Assembly (NCBI GenBank): GCA_028865235.1
Contig: CP114561.1
Span: forward strand, 2,004,001-2,068,000
DNA from: Candidatus Manganitrophus sp.
GTDB taxonomy: Bacteria > Nitrospirota > Nitrospiria > SBBL01 > Manganitrophaceae
DNA: 64,000 nucleotides
Reading direction: 5' to 3'
Under the pieces are notes generated by a model. The model saw only the letters and a list, made by a program, of their open reading frames with translations, had not been told where the DNA came from and made no database searches. Position 1 is the stretch's first letter. Each line of letters starts with the position of its first letter. Shown here piece after piece: positions 36,409 to 48,810 of the stretch. Both the position numbers and the translations under genes were made by a program.

Positions 36409-37110
36409 GATCGTCTCTCCTTCTGTTCGAGTTTGCTTCATCCAAACCGCTCCTCCGCCCTCAGCGGACGGTTCCAGAGCGAACGCGTTCTGTTCGTAAA
36501 ATAAGGTCGATGACTCTTCCGGCAAAATGTCCGTTTGTTCAATCTGGGCCGCTCGCGAGGCCGCGGCTCGGTTCATTGGGTATCAAAAGGCGCTTGATGC
36601 GACCGAAGGGGGCTCCTTCGATGCATGAACATCGCGGTGAGGATCTTTTTTCTTCCGCAAGAATTGCGCGGAACGCAGCACACTTTCTCTTCCTGATGCC
36701 GAGGCCGGTGCTCGTCGCGGGTTCACTCCCGGCCGTTGCCGAGCATGGGTAGAGACCGTTAATTTTTGTCTTTTGGCTCGTCCTACAAAGACACCTTTTG
36801 CGCCGATTGCGCTCATTCGTATGATGCGGCAGCGATATCTCAATGCTCTTGCCGCTTCATCGTTTTTACCACATGCGTCTCCACTGCTTCTGTGGCTCTC
36901 CTTACATTTTTTTCTCACGCCATCTTTGGGTTTTAGTAGGATCTTCCTCGGTTTCAGAAATTTGGAATTTGCGCGTTAGAAGGTGTACTCTTCGGCCCTT
37001 GTGAATTCTAATTCATCCCACTAAGGTCTGTTTTAATTCGAGTCCTGTTTGGGCGATGGAGATAACGTTAGGAAAGGTGTTTGAGCGACTTGAAATTTTT
37101 GCAGTGAAAT
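36409..37110. other. 700-bp region without a supported gene
   Basis: Open frames here are short, lack ribosome sites and show no family resemblance. Composition becomes AT-richer after about 36760. I find no tRNA, repeat or clear promoter, although part of it must hold the upstream control of the minus-strand gene at 36408. Confidence 0.6.
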
Positions 37111-37154
37111 CAAAAACAAGAGGGGCCGTCGGAGACAATCCAACGGCCCCTCTT
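37111..37154 (-). terminator. intrinsic terminator of tRNA-Asn
   Basis: AAGAGGGGCCGT at 37118-37129 pairs with ACGGCCCCTCTT at 37143-37154. On the minus strand the stem is followed by TTGTTTTTG, 6 bp after the tRNA end. Confidence 0.85.
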
Positions 37155-37159
37155 GAGCG

Positions 37160-37235
37160 TGGCTCCCCAGGCCGGATTCGAACCAGCGACCCGACGGTTA
37201 ACAGCCGTCTGCTCTGCCAGCTGAGCTACTGGGGA
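37160..37235 (-). tRNA. tRNA-Asn (anticodon GTT)
   Basis: A 76-nt cloverleaf with encoded CCA. The acceptor arm TCCCCAG pairs with CTGGGGA, the discriminator is G, the anticodon loop is CTGTTAA and the T-arm holds GGTTCGAATCC. The order promoter, tRNA, terminator makes a complete single-gene unit on the minus strand. Confidence 0.97.
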
Positions 37236-37264
37236 ATAAAGGAAAAATAAGGAAAGCGGGGTGT

Positions 37265-37293
37265 ATTTTATCCGCACCTAGGCAGAAAGTCAA
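37265..37293 (-). promoter_or_regulatory. promoter TTGACT-N17-TAAAAT for tRNA-Asn
   Basis: On the minus strand TTGACT (37288-37293) and TAAAAT (37265-37270) are 17 bp apart, 30 bp upstream of the tRNA. Confidence 0.8.
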
Positions 37294-37375
37294 TCTCTTT
37301 GAGCGGATGAACCCGCTTGAAGAGCCCGATTTCTCCCTCGACAAATCTTCTTTTCCCGTTCCCCAATCGCGCGGC

Positions 37376-37687
37376 TCAAGCGGCTTTTTGAGTGAGCCGA
37401 TCCTGGACCGCCTTCACCTCATCTTCGAGATGAATCGCTTTGTCCCGCCGGTCGTCGATCGTCAGATGCGTGAGGACCCGGGAAATGCCGCGGCTAAATG
37501 GAATCTCGTGGAGCATCTTGGCCGCGGAGAAAATCGTATCGGCATCCCCCTCGATGATCGTTCCCATGTCGGTTAAATTGTATTTAAGCCCATGCTGATC
37601 GCAGACTTTGACCACCTCGGCGACGTAGTCGCCGATGCTGGGGGTGTCGGTTCCGATCGGAACAATGCTGATTTCTAAAAGCGCCAT
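37376..37687 (-). CDS. MTH1187-family thiamine-binding protein
   Basis: A 103-residue ferredoxin-like protein: ALLEISIVPIGTDTPSIGDYVAEVVKVC, then YNLTDMGTIIEGDAD and RVLTHLTIDDRRDK, all typical of YqgV/MTH1187 proteins that bind thiamine. AGGAGGA precedes ATG 37687. No thiamine gene is adjacent. Confidence 0.9.
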   Translation of the reverse strand: MALLEISIVPIGTDTPSIGDYVAEVVKVCDQHGLKYNLTDMGTIIEGDADTIFSAAKMLHEIPFSRGISRVLTHLTIDDRRDKAIHLEDEVKAVQDRLTQKAA

Positions 37688-37809
37688 TTTTCATCCTCCT
37701 TTTATTAAAACCGCTTGCGCCTAAGTCGCATCCGCAAGGGTTATCTTTTTATTTTAGGAGAAATCGTCGGCGAAAATCTAGGCGGCGCTTTACATGACCG
37801 TGCAGCGAT

Positions 37810-38460
37810 TTATTTCGTGCAGGGTTCTTTCAGCGGAATTGATGCGAGGGCCGACTCCGGGATCGATGGGAACGGTCCGGGGAAGGGAACCGCCGCCTGC
37901 TCGAACGCGTCTTTGAGAGAGGCATTCAGCCCATCGATGGCGTGGTTCAATCCCTGCGCAGGGGAAGGAGGGGCGTAGAGCAGAAGATCGTAGCCGGGGA
38001 TCAGACCCAGGGCGGGATAGATGGCGTTTTGGAAGGCGACCCGGCCGACTTCACTGAGCTCTTCGGAAAGCCGCTCCGAAAAATCGTCGAGCGCCCGGTC
38101 CTGGACCAGCGCAATCATCGGAAGGATGCCGAGCTGGGGCGCTCCCTCCAGATCATTATCGGCGGCAAGTCCCATCGGAAGGACCCCTGAATTTGAGAAC
38201 ATCTCCGCCAGCCGCGCCGGGCGCGATTTGAACCCCCATGAAAGATACTCGGCCAGCGAAAGAGGCCGGTCGGCCAGGATCAGCGTCTGCTCCAGATGGA
38301 GTTGAAGGGCGCTTCGAATGTCGTCGGCCCCTTCGAGCAGATGGCGGAAATCTTTTCCCTCCCGCCGAGGACCGTGGAGGGCGGTGAGGGCCATCACCAG
38401 CGGAACGGCATAAGTCGCTTTGGGGCCCTTCTGAATTTTCTTTTTGATTTTTTTTACCAC
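37810..38460 (-). CDS. hypothetical protein, possibly exported
   Basis: A 216-residue protein beginning VVKKIKKKIQKG and then a moderately hydrophobic stretch TYAVPLVMALTAL. The rest is mixed helical, with a Pro-rich end. I recognise no family. The start is GTG 38460 with a poor ribosome site, so the N-terminus is uncertain. It lies 41 bp after the BamE-like gene on the same strand. Confidence 0.65.
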   Translation of the reverse strand: MVKKIKKKIQKGPKATYAVPLVMALTALHGPRREGKDFRHLLEGADDIRSALQLHLEQTLILADRPLSLAEYLSWGFKSRPARLAEMFSNSGVLPMGLAADNDLEGAPQLGILPMIALVQDRALDDFSERLSEELSEVGRVAFQNAIYPALGLIPGYDLLLYAPPSPAQGLNHAIDGLNASLKDAFEQAAVPFPGPFPSIPESALASIPLKEPCTK

Positions 38461-38501
38461 GAGGTCGATTCCAGGCGGAAGGAGGGTCGTTCTGAAAAGT
38501 G

Positions 38502-38909
38502 TCAGGGAGCCGCAGCCGGCGTCCCTTCGGAGGTGGAGACCGTCCGAGGAACCAGATCGGGAGAATAAGGATTGGTGGGGTCCAAAGCAACCATCGTCCC
38601 GTTACTGAAGACAAGAAGGCGGATGGTCGGGTAGAGATGGTTTTGGGGATTGAGGTTCTTGACGTGATAGACCCAGACTTCTCTGAGCTCATCTCCCGTT
38701 TGGCGGCGGGCGATTTCGGCCGGCGTGCCGATCAGTTCCGTGACCGCCTCCCGCGACATCCCCGGTTTCAACTTGCCGAACCAGGTCGCCTTGTAAAATC
38801 GGTAGGAGGGCCCGCCGCAGCCGACGGTCCCAAGCAGTACCAGGCCGACGAGGGCCCATGCTCCGCGTCTGATCAATCGAACCTGACTCCATTTTGTCTC
38901 GCCGTTCAT
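38502..38909 (-). CDS. BamE/SmpA-like lipoprotein
   Basis: About 135 residues with a lipoprotein signal (VGLVLLGTVGCGGP, Cys at about residue 31). The mature part KATWFGKLKPGMSREAVTELIGTP, followed by REVWVYHV, is the SmpA/OmlA (BamE) domain, which supports outer-membrane protein assembly. ATG 38909 is chosen over 38945, but neither has a good ribosome site. Confidence 0.75.
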   Translation of the reverse strand: MNGETKWSQVRLIRRGAWALVGLVLLGTVGCGGPSYRFYKATWFGKLKPGMSREAVTELIGTPAEIARRQTGDELREVWVYHVKNLNPQNHLYPTIRLLVFSNGTMVALDPTNPYSPDLVPRTVSTSEGTPAAAP

Positions 38910-38999
38910 GAAAGGAATTTTATCCCGATCTCGATTCTTTTTCAACCAAAATGTGGCTCCTTTCAGGAAGGATCAACCTCTTGGAAAGAGGCCTCATTC

Positions 39000-39028
39000 T
39001 TGACGAAGGAAATCAAAACGTGTTACAA
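39000..39028 (+). promoter_or_regulatory. promoter for tRNA-Leu
   Basis: TTGACG at 39000-39005 and TTACAA at 39023-39028 with 17-bp spacing, 26 bp before the tRNA. Confidence 0.6.
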
Positions 39029-39053
39029 GGAAGTGGTTTTTCCGCGCTGTAAC

Positions 39054-39142
39054 GCCGGAGTGGCGGAATTGGTAGACGCAAGGGACTTAAAATCCCTCGC
39101 TCCGCAAGGGGCGTGCCGGTTCGATTCCGGCCTCCGGCACCA
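39054..39142 (+). tRNA. tRNA-Leu (anticodon TAA)
   Basis: An 89-nt type II tRNA with encoded CCA. GCCGGAG pairs with CTCCGGC, the anticodon loop is CTTAAAA, the long variable arm is CGCTCCGCAAGGGGCG and the T-arm contains GGTTCGATTCC. Confidence 0.97.
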
Positions 39143-39261
39143 GGAAATCTCTTCATAAATTGAATCCTTTTAGAAATGGTCTCGTATCCCTCCCCTTTCC
39201 CCCTTGCAAAAGAGGATCGTGTTGTTTAGAATGACGTGCGGTCTCCTCAGACCGTGATTCG

Positions 39262-39314
39262 GATCGGCTCCAGTCGGTTACATGGTATGGACCCTGGGGC
39301 CGGTCTTATTTTTT
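39262..39314 (+). terminator. intrinsic terminator after tRNA-Leu
   Basis: GATCGGCTCCAG pairs with CTGGGGCCGGTC (with G-T wobbles) and is followed by TTATTTTTT. A smaller hairpin CGGTCT...AGACCG lies at about 39239-39254. Confidence 0.65.
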
Positions 39315-39437
39315 CCCCTTCTTGCCTTTCGTTCTCCTTAAATCTCTCTTTCTTCTCCCGGATTTCCAATTGCTTCATCGGCGTTTCTAGTATATAAGAG
39401 TAACTCTATTTCACTTTATCGAAGGATGGTTCACCGC

Positions 39438-41782
<2,345 letters not shown>

Positions 41783-41847
41783 CCTGTTCTAGCCGTGTGA
41801 TCCAATCCAAGAGGACCGCCTCAGACATGTTGGAACCGAGAGGGCGA

Positions 41848-42945
41848 TCAACTTTGATCAGGATGGCGCTCCCGGGCGAGCAGCGCCCGCTTGCGCTCCA
41901 CACCCCATCGGTATCCGGAGAGGGCGCCGTCATTGCGGACCACCCGATGGCAGGGGATCGCAACGGCAATCAGGTTGGCGGAACAGGCATGCGCCACCGC
42001 GCGCACCGCTTTCGGGGCGCCGATCCGTTCTGCGATTTCGGTATAACTCACCGTCGCGCCGGCGGGGATATCGCGCAATGCCTGCCACACCCGCCGCTGG
42101 AAAGCGGTGCCCCGGACATGGAGCGGCAGATCGAGACCGATCGCCGGCGCTTCGACGAAGGCGATGACTCGAGCGATCCATTGTTCAAACGCCGCATCGC
42201 CACCGATCAATTCCGCCTTGGAAAAGCGGTCCTGAAAATCACGCAGCAGCAGCTCGGGGTCGTCCCCGAGCAGAATGGCGCAGATCCCCTTCTCCGTGGC
42301 CGCCACTAAAATAGCGCCCAACGAACATTCCCCGACAGCGAAACGGATCGAGGCGCCCCGGCCTCCGGCGCGAAAGTCGGATGGGGTCATCCCGAGCACT
42401 TCCGAAGTCTTGGCGTAGAACCGCCCGCTGGAATTGAATCCCGCTTCAAAGATTGCCTCTGTGACGGTGTTGCGCCGGGACAATTCGTCCCGCACCCGCT
42501 CGGCGCGGTAGGCCGCCGCATAGGCTCTGGGGGTCACGCCGGTGATTGTCTTGAAGACACGATGGAAATGAAACCGGCTCATTCCGGCCGCTTCCGCGAG
42601 CAGATCGAGGTTCGGCAGCGCCTCGGCGGCTTCGATGAGTCGGCATGCTTTCGCCACCGCGGCGGCGCGTTGTTCGGCGAGCGGAGGCGCGTCGGGCCGG
42701 CACCGCTTGCACGGACGGAACCCGGCCCGGACCGCCGCTTCGCGCGTCGAATGAAACCGGACATTCTCCCGTCGCGCCGATCGGGCCGGGCAGGAGGGCC
42801 GGCAATAAACCCCGGTTGTCCGCACAGAAAAGTAAAAAACGCCGTCCGCGTTCCGGTTACGGTGCAGCACGGCGGCCCAACGATCGTCGTCGCTTCGAAA
42901 AGTCTGCGGAGCCCTTTCATTTGTTGTCAATGGAACGTCCATCAT
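41848..42945 (-). CDS. ada: bifunctional Ada: methylphosphotriester-sensing regulator and O6-methylguanine-DNA methyltransferase
   Basis: A 365-residue protein with the full Ada layout: zinc/methyl-acceptor domain (YCRPSCPA and CKRC give the four Cys), AraC-type helix-turn-helix ([24 protein letters not shown]), and the methyltransferase with the acceptor Cys in PCHRVV. It repairs alkylated DNA and activates its own gene. No clear Ada box (AAAGCGCA) is visible upstream. Adjacent to the GC-rich tex and of high GC itself. Confidence 0.95.
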   Translation of the reverse strand: MMDVPLTTNERAPQTFRSDDDRWAAVLHRNRNADGVFYFSVRTTGVYCRPSCPARSARRENVRFHSTREAAVRAGFRPCKRCRPDAPPLAEQRAAAVAKACRLIEAAEALPNLDLLAEAAGMSRFHFHRVFKTITGVTPRAYAAAYRAERVRDELSRRNTVTEAIFEAGFNSSGRFYAKTSEVLGMTPSDFRAGGRGASIRFAVGECSLGAILVAATEKGICAILLGDDPELLLRDFQDRFSKAELIGGDAAFEQWIARVIAFVEAPAIGLDLPLHVRGTAFQRRVWQALRDIPAGATVSYTEIAERIGAPKAVRAVAHACSANLIAVAIPCHRVVRNDGALSGYRWGVERKRALLARERHPDQS

Positions 42946-43171
42946 CGTCTCCTCTTCAGATTTCTACGAGCGGAATGGCCCGTTGAAACCAGCTTAGACG
43001 AAAAAGCATCCGCCGGCACTCCGTTTGTTGCTTTCAAATCCATTCAATATTTGACCTAATTCATTAAAAAATTCAAGTTCCGGCTCTGCACAACGAAACC
43101 ACGAACGGTGCTCATTCCGGACTGTTTCTATTTAGGAGGGCTTTTACGAAGCTTCGGGAGGGATGCCGTTT

Positions 43172-43543
43172 TTAAGGAGCGACCGTGATCGTTCCACGCA
43201 TTTCCATGTGGATGGCGCAAAAGAATTCGTAGGTGTTCGGTTTGTCGAACTTCATTTGAAACGTTTCTCCGGGGGGGAGAAGGTGGTGAATTAAAAGATC
43301 ATCGACGACTTTGGCAGGCTCTTTGCGATTCGGATCGGCCGCGGTGAGAAAGTGGGTCCGCTTATCTTCATTGATCCAGGTGACCTGCGCTCCGGTCTTG
43401 ATCTGTTGGGCCTTCGGCGAAAACTCGGTTTTTCCATCCGGGATCTTGAATTCCGCCGCATCGGCCCCCTGTCCATTTCCCAGGCCGATGAGGATCATGA
43501 ATAAAAGAAAACTGAATCGAGATAAAAAAAACTTTTTCATCAT
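43172..43543 (-). CDS. periplasmic plastocyanin-like cupredoxin
   Basis: A 123-residue protein with a signal peptide (about residues 1-28, ending ADAAEF). The copper ligands fit a type 1 site: His in KRTHFLTAAD, and Cys, His and Met in FFCAIHMEMRGTITV. It may carry electrons in the periplasm, or bind copper. I use ATG 43543, with GAGG upstream; the next codon is also ATG. Confidence 0.88.
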   Translation of the reverse strand: MMKKFFLSRFSFLLFMILIGLGNGQGADAAEFKIPDGKTEFSPKAQQIKTGAQVTWINEDKRTHFLTAADPNRKEPAKVVDDLLIHHLLPPGETFQMKFDKPNTYEFFCAIHMEMRGTITVAP

Positions 43544-43716
43544 TTCCAATCCTCACTGATTGCGCGGGCATCTCTGCCGATAAACCCCGATTAGATTAAT
43601 TTTAACCGGCAGGGGCGAATAAAGCAATATTGCGGGAACGGGAAGGAGACCCTTTGCTATTGAGAAATTCTCCCGATGAACACCAAGCAAAAGGACCCTA
43701 GGAAGTGTGAGCGAAT

Positions 43717-43756
43717 AAAAAAGCCCCGCCGGAAAATATTCCGACGGGGCTTTTGG
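43717..43756. terminator. intrinsic terminator after the cold-shock gene
   Basis: AAAGCCCCGCCGGAA and TTCCGACGGGGCTTTT form a near-perfect stem with an A/T-rich flank on both sides, so it can act in both directions. Confidence 0.85.
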
Positions 43757-43770
43757 ATTAAAAAATTTTG

Positions 43771-43977
43771 TTAGGAGATCAATCGGACGTTCGTCGCTTG
43801 CGGACCCTTCTGGCCTTGGGTAACTTCGAACTCGACCGCATTTCCCTCTTCGAGAGATTTGTATCCCTCACCGGCAATGGCAGAAAAGTGGACAAACACA
43901 TCCGCTCCTCCATCTTCACGCGTGATGAATCCATACCCTTTGCTGCCGTTAAACCACTTGACGGTTCCTTTGATCAT
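43771..43977 (-). CDS. cold-shock protein (CspA family)
   Basis: A 68-residue OB-fold RNA chaperone: [16 protein letters not shown] (RNP1) and DVFVHFSAI (RNP2), ending [10 protein letters not shown]. It melts RNA structure on cooling. GAGGAGAAA precedes ATG 43977. The 140-nt leader between promoter 44126-44155 and the ATG contains an intrinsic terminator at 44047-44084, so expression may be attenuated. Confidence 0.95.
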   Translation of the reverse strand: MIKGTVKWFNGSKGYGFITREDGGADVFVHFSAIAGEGYKSLEEGNAVEFEVTQGQKGPQATNVRLIS

Positions 43978-44046
43978 TGAGTGTTTCTCCTCTTTTTTAT
44001 CAGCGATTCGCTGACGGAATGTCCACTGTCCCCTAAGTCGAGAAAA

Positions 44047-44084
44047 TAAAAAAAAGGCTACAGCGAGTTGTAATAGCTGCAGCC
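44047..44084 (-). terminator. terminator inside the cold-shock gene leader
   Basis: On the minus strand GGCTGCAGC pairs with GCTGTAGCC across an 11-base loop and is followed by eight T. It lies between the promoter and the csp start. It would release a leader RNA of about 70 nt, or work as an attenuator. Confidence 0.7.
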
Positions 44085-44125
44085 GATCAGTTCTTCCACT
44101 CAACTTTTACAATGGACTCTCGTCC

Positions 44126-44155
44126 TTTTTACCATGACTATTTGGAAAAGGTCAA
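44126..44155 (-). promoter_or_regulatory. promoter for the cold-shock gene
   Basis: On the minus strand TTGACC (44150-44155) and TAAAAA (44126-44131), 18 bp apart. The start point would be near 44119, giving a long leader as usual for csp genes. Confidence 0.6.
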
Positions 44156-44259
44156 TGAAAAATTAAACCCTTTTTCTGGTCGAGACCCCCCATTCTCCCC
44201 TATTTCAGCGGGGAGGTGTATAATCGCAGACGTTTGCACCCGGTTCACTTGAGAGGTCG

Positions 44260-46786
44260 ATGTCCTCACTCCCGATCGATGAAGTCCTCCCCTCCTTGCG
44301 GAAAGCGCTTGCGGCGCACCCCTCCGCCGTCCTTCAGGCACCGCCCGGCGCCGGCAAAACAACCCAGGTTCCATTGGCCCTGAGAGACGAACCCTGGCTG
44401 AAACATCGGTCGATTTTGATTCTGGAGCCCCGCCGACTGGCGGCGCGCGCCGCGGCGGCGCGAATGGCGTTTCTCCTCGGCGAGTCGGTCGGCGAGACCG
44501 TCGGCTATCGGATCCGCTTCGAGACCAAGGTCTCAAAAAAGACCCGGATCGAGGTGCTGACCGAAGGAATTCTCACCCGGCGCTTGCAATCAGATCCCGC
44601 GCTGGAGGGGGTGGGGCTGGTGATTTTCGATGAATTCCACGAGCGGCATCTGCATGCCGACCTGGCGCTGGCCCTCTGCCTCGACAGCCGGCGGGTTTTG
44701 CGAGAGGACCTCAAGCTCCTGGTGATGTCGGCGACGCTGGAGGGGGCGGCCGTATCGGCGCTCCTCGGCGATGCGCCGGTGGTGACAAGTCAAGGACGGA
44801 GCTTTCCGGTGGAGGTGCGCTACGCCCCGCGCGATCCGGAACCGGGAAACCGGCTGCCGCAGGCGGTCCGCCAGGCAATCGTGCAGGCGCTCGAGCACGA
44901 CCGGGGGGATCTTCTTGTTTTCCTTCCCGGCGCCTGGGAGATCCGCCGGACGCAGGAACTATTGCGGAACCTCTCGGCGCCAAGCCGGGTCGACGTCTAT
45001 CCGCTTTACGGCGATCTCCCCTGGGAGGCGCAAGACCGGGCGATCAGACCATCCGGGGACGGGCGGCGGAAGGTGGTGCTGGCGACGCCGATCGCGGAGA
45101 CCAGCTTGACGATTGAAGGGATCGGCGTCGTCATTGATGCGGGGTTTGCGCGGGTTCCCGAGTTCGATCCCCGCAGCGGCCTCACCCGGCTGACCACCAA
45201 GCGGATCTCCCGCGCTTCGGCCGAGCAGCGGGCGGGCCGCGCCGGGCGGCTCGGTCCCGGCGTCTGCTACCGGCTCTGGAGCGAGGCGACACAGCGCGGA
45301 CTGATGGCCCAGCCGAATCGCCGGAAATCCGCGCCGCCGATCTGGCGCCGCTGGCGCTGGAGCTGGCGCAATGGGGGGTGCGCGACGCGGGGACACTCGC
45401 TTGGCTCGACCCGCCTCCCCCTTCGGCGCTGGCCCAGGCGCGTCAATTGCTCGTCCAGCTCGGTGCAGTCGAAGAGGATGGTTCGATCACCCCTTCGGGC
45501 CGGGCGATGGCCCCCTTCCCCATGCATCCGCGTCTGGCCCATATGTTGGATCGGGCCGAGGCGCGGGGTCTCGGGCCTCTGGCTTGCGACATCGCGGCGC
45601 TGCTTTCGGAAAGAGATCTTTTCATCGGCGAGCGCCGGCGCTCCACCAGCCTTGTCGAACGGATGGAAGCGCTCCGCGCCTTCCGGAAGGAGGGGAAAGG
45701 ACGAGCGCAACCCTCGGGGGTGGACCCGGCCGCCTGTCTGCGTGTCGACCAGGCGGCCCGCCAGTATCAACGGCTGTTGCGAAGCAATGAACCGGAAAGC
45801 GGAAAGGATCTGGAAAAAACCGGTCTTCTCCTTGCGTTTGCCTATCCCGACCGGATCGCGCAGCAACGCGCGCCGGGCAAGATTCGCTACCTCCTCGCTT
45901 CGGGCCGGGGGGCCCGCCTGGCGGAGCATGAAGAGCGGATGCGCCTCCCCTATCTTGTCGTCGCAAGCGTCGACGCGGGCGAGGTAGAGGGAGCCATCTA
46001 TTTGGCGGCCGCAGTCGATGTCGATACGCTACGCCGGGAGCTCGCCCCCGAGATCCGGACCGAAGCGGTCATTCGCTGGGACGCTCGGCAGCAGCGGGTG
46101 ATTGCGCTAGGTGAAGAGCGCCTCGGGGAGCTGCTCATCGACAGCGCCCCCTTTCGCGTCCTGATCCGGAGAAATGTCTCGCGGCGATGCTGGAGGGGAT
46201 TCGCCAGCTCGGCATCGCAGCCCTTCCCTGGTCCCCCGAAGCCCGCGACTGGCAAGCGCGGGTGCTCTCTCTGCGCCATTGGTTTCCGGAAGAAGGGTGG
46301 CCCGACCCCTCCGATGCCGCGCTGCAAGAGCACCTCGAAGAATGGCTCGGGCCTTTTTTAACCGGCATCACCCGCCGGGAGCATCTGAAGCGACTTGATC
46401 TGCTCACGGCGCTGAAGGCCCGGCTCGACTGGAATCAAAACCGGCGGTTGGAGGAAGGGGCGCCGACCCATCTGACCGTTCCGAGCGGTTCCCAACTTCG
46501 GCTGGAATACCGGCCCGGCGACTCTCCGGTATTGGCGGTAAAGCTGCAAGAGATGTTCGGCTTGGCCGAAACGCCTCGGGTGGGGTGGGGAAGGGTCCCG
46601 GTGACGCTCCATCTTCTCTCCCCCGCCCGGCGTCCGATTCAGGTGACGCAGGACCTGCGCGGCTTCTGGGAGCGGACCTATGCCGAGGTGAAGAAGGAGC
46701 TGAAGGGACGTTATCCGAAACATCCCTGGCCCGATGATCCATGGAATGCGCCGCCGACGGCGCGCACGAAGCGGCGGTCGTCTTAA
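44260..46786 (+). CDS. hrpB: ATP-dependent helicase HrpB (two frameshifts)
   Basis: About 842 codons. DEAH-box helicase: Walker A APPGAGKTT, ILEPRRLAARAAA, Walker B as DEFH, motif III SATLE, VLATPIAETSLTI and ASAEQRAGRAGR (motif VI). The HrpB-type C-terminal domain continues through RQLGIAALPWSPEARDWQAR and WPDPSDAALQEHLEEWLGPFL. Breaks lie near 45315 and 46170; each is fixed by one base (PEIRAADLAPL; EKCLAAMLEGI). Role in RNA metabolism is inferred from the family. GAGAGG precedes ATG 44260. Confidence 0.92.
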
Positions 46787-46793
46787 GGTCGCT

Positions 46794-47279
46794 TTAGGCC
46801 GATACGAACGTCAACGCCGCTGAGTTGATGCAATACCGCAACCCGGTCGGCGGCGGACCGTCATCGAAAACATGTCCCAGATGGCCGCCGCACCGCCGGC
46901 AGTGGACCTCCGTCCGAGGGAAGAAAAGCTTCCAGTCGGTCCTGGTTCCGACCGCCGTCGGTTCGATCGGCTCCCAAAAGCTCGGCCAGCCGGTCTTGCT
47001 GTCATATTTTGTCTTCGATGAAAAGAGGGGAAGGTCGCACCCCGCGCAATGGTAAATACCGGGGGCCTTGTGATCATGGTAGGCGTTCTTAAAAGGAGGC
47101 TCCGTTTTCTCTTTTCGTAAAACGCCATACTGTTCCGCCGTGAGAATGGCCCGCCACTCCTCATCGGTTTTCGTAATCTCGAAGTCCCCTTCCGGCTCCT
47201 CCGCCCGGGCCGGCCAAAGATCAAGAAGATAGGCGAGGATGCCGACCGTTCCGGCTTTTAATACGTTTCTCCGATTCAT
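46794..47279 (-). CDS. msrB: peptide-methionine (R)-S-oxide reductase, exported
   Basis: A 161-residue MsrB. It has a twin-arginine-like leader (NRRNVLKAGTVGILAYLLDL), so a periplasmic repair role is likely. Zinc sites are CAGC and CRRC; GWPSFWEPI precedes GGHLGHVFDDGP, and the catalytic Cys is in LRYCINSAAL. The last enzyme motif is intact. GAAGGAGAA precedes ATG 47279. Confidence 0.93.
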   Translation of the reverse strand: MNRRNVLKAGTVGILAYLLDLWPARAEEPEGDFEITKTDEEWRAILTAEQYGVLRKEKTEPPFKNAYHDHKAPGIYHCAGCDLPLFSSKTKYDSKTGWPSFWEPIEPTAVGTRTDWKLFFPRTEVHCRRCGGHLGHVFDDGPPPTGLRYCINSAALTFVSA

Positions 47280-47618
47280 CGGTTCTCCTTCGTATTCTGT
47301 TCTGTCAAAAACCATATGCCCTCTTTGCCGCTTATCCATTCGTCGCACGGGCACGGTATTCCTTACAGAGGGATTGGGAAAAATGGAAAGAAGGGAGATC
47401 TCAAATAGACGTAGTGGTGATAACCGTAAGGACCCAGGTCGAGGGGGGGGGGTAAAGAATTTAGGAGAAAACGCGCATCTCTCTTTTAATCGGTCCGGGT
47501 GAAGATTAACCGCGATCCCGCAGCTTCCGGGCAATCGGTTCTCTCCGGTTGCCGCACGAATCATGTCTATCGGATAAAACGCTGGTCCTTTTGATTCAAA
47601 AGCGTTGTTGAGCCGTGT
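47280..47618. other. intergenic region, no gene seen
   Basis: It must hold the msrB promoter on the minus strand, but I see no convincing hexamer pair. Open frames here lack ribosome sites or family resemblance. Confidence 0.5.
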
Positions 47619-48053
47619 TTACTCTTCTTTTTGCTTGTTGTTCTTTCCTGTCAGCCGATCGGACAAGGCCTGAATCTTGGCCTGATAGCGTGGATCATTT
47701 AAGCCCATTTCATCGTAGGCCTCCAGCGCTTTGAAGAGTTCGTCGATTTTCGCTTCGATCTCTTTCAACGTCGTCGGGTCGTCGACCACTTTCACCATCA
47801 TATCGGTCGCAACCAGCCGCATCGAATCGACCCGTCTGCGGCTGCTGCATTCGGCCGCTTTTTCCAGAAGCAGGAGCTCCACCATCCGGGTGGTGATCCA
47901 ATCCCCGTCTTCCCGGAACCGGAGCCGATCCGGATTCTCATCGACCCAATTGATAAACGCTTGCTGGAGTCGATACGCTTTCTCTTCAAAGGTCCTCGGT
48001 AACTCTCGGTCCTGCCAAGATTTCGCCTTTTCCGCGGCCTTCTCTTTTGCCAT
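47619..48053 (-). CDS. hypothetical helical protein
   Basis: A 144-residue charged protein, likely all-helical: EEKAYRLQQAFINWVDENPDRLRFREDGDWITTRMVELLLLEKAAE, then VDDPTTLKEIEAKIDELFKALEAYDEMGLNDPRY. No family recognised. GAGGAGGCA precedes ATG 48053, which is preferred to upstream starts. Confidence 0.72.
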   Translation of the reverse strand: MAKEKAAEKAKSWQDRELPRTFEEKAYRLQQAFINWVDENPDRLRFREDGDWITTRMVELLLLEKAAECSSRRRVDSMRLVATDMMVKVVDDPTTLKEIEAKIDELFKALEAYDEMGLNDPRYQAKIQALSDRLTGKNNKQKEE

Positions 48054-48400
48054 TCCTTGCCTCCTCTCGTTAGGACCTATCATTAAGAGGGAATCCCTTC
48101 CCCTTGAAATCGTCCATCGGCTGTAAGCGGCCGATCGATGCGGGCTGGATGCCCGATCTGTCATTGGAATGTTTTGTAAAGATAACATATCCTAAATAGA
48201 AATGGGGATCATTTTTTAATTTTAAGATTGATACAGTATATACACCCTCGATCCATCTGTCATCCCCCGCCGTCGCAAAGCGCTTGTAGCGAACCTCTTT
48301 ACAAATAAAATATGTGTGGCCCTTGCCGTGGGCGATTTGTTAAAATCTTGCCAGATCCGATCAGGATGTTTGGTCTACCACATTTATGGGAGGAGACATC
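48054..48400. other. intergenic region between divergent genes
   Basis: AT-rich around 48180-48250. It must contain promoters for both neighbours, but none is clear enough to mark. No RNA gene or repeat seen. Confidence 0.5.
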
Positions 48401-48808
48401 ATGGCTACTTCGATCTCTCAGGAGACCGTTCCGGTTCGTCGATCCGTCCCAGCCGATCTTATTTTTTTCGGCATCTTGATGATCCTCTCCGGAATCATGG
48501 ATACCTATATCATTGTTGCAAATCCGGCGTATGGGCTTCCTGTCTTCGGAATGAAGCTGACCGGGGGAGTCGGATGGTTTTTCAAGTTTCTCTCCCCGGT
48601 CCTCCATTTCGCCTCCGGATACGGTGCCATTCTGGGCCGCCGGTGGGCTTACCCTCTTTTCATGTTTTATTCGCTTTACGGCCTGGCCAGCGCGATGGTC
48701 AGCCGCCTGGTCCTCCCGCCCCCCCACCGGATCAGGACGGTCTTTATGATCGTCCTCGTCGGCTTTATGATTTATCTCTACGCACGAAGAAAGGCGTTCC
48801 GAAATTAA
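48401..48808 (+). CDS. small polytopic membrane protein of unknown function
   Basis: A 135-residue protein with four predicted membrane helices (LIFFGILMILSGIMDTYIIV, FFKFLSPVLHFASGYGAIL, YPLFMFYSLYGLASAMV, TVFMIVLVGFMIYLY). No family recognised. GGGAGGAGA precedes ATG 48401. Confidence 0.75.
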   Translation: MATSISQETVPVRRSVPADLIFFGILMILSGIMDTYIIVANPAYGLPVFGMKLTGGVGWFFKFLSPVLHFASGYGAILGRRWAYPLFMFYSLYGLASAMVSRLVLPPPHRIRTVFMIVLVGFMIYLYARRKAFRN

Positions 48809-48810
48809 GA

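Noticed and set aside
36583..36918. 111-codon minus-strand frame in the 36.4-37.1 kb gap
   Set aside because: Arg/Lys/Ser-rich, without ribosome site, secretion signal or family resemblance.
42946..43090. Ada box upstream of ada
   Set aside because: No AAAGCGCA or close match in the upstream region on the minus strand.
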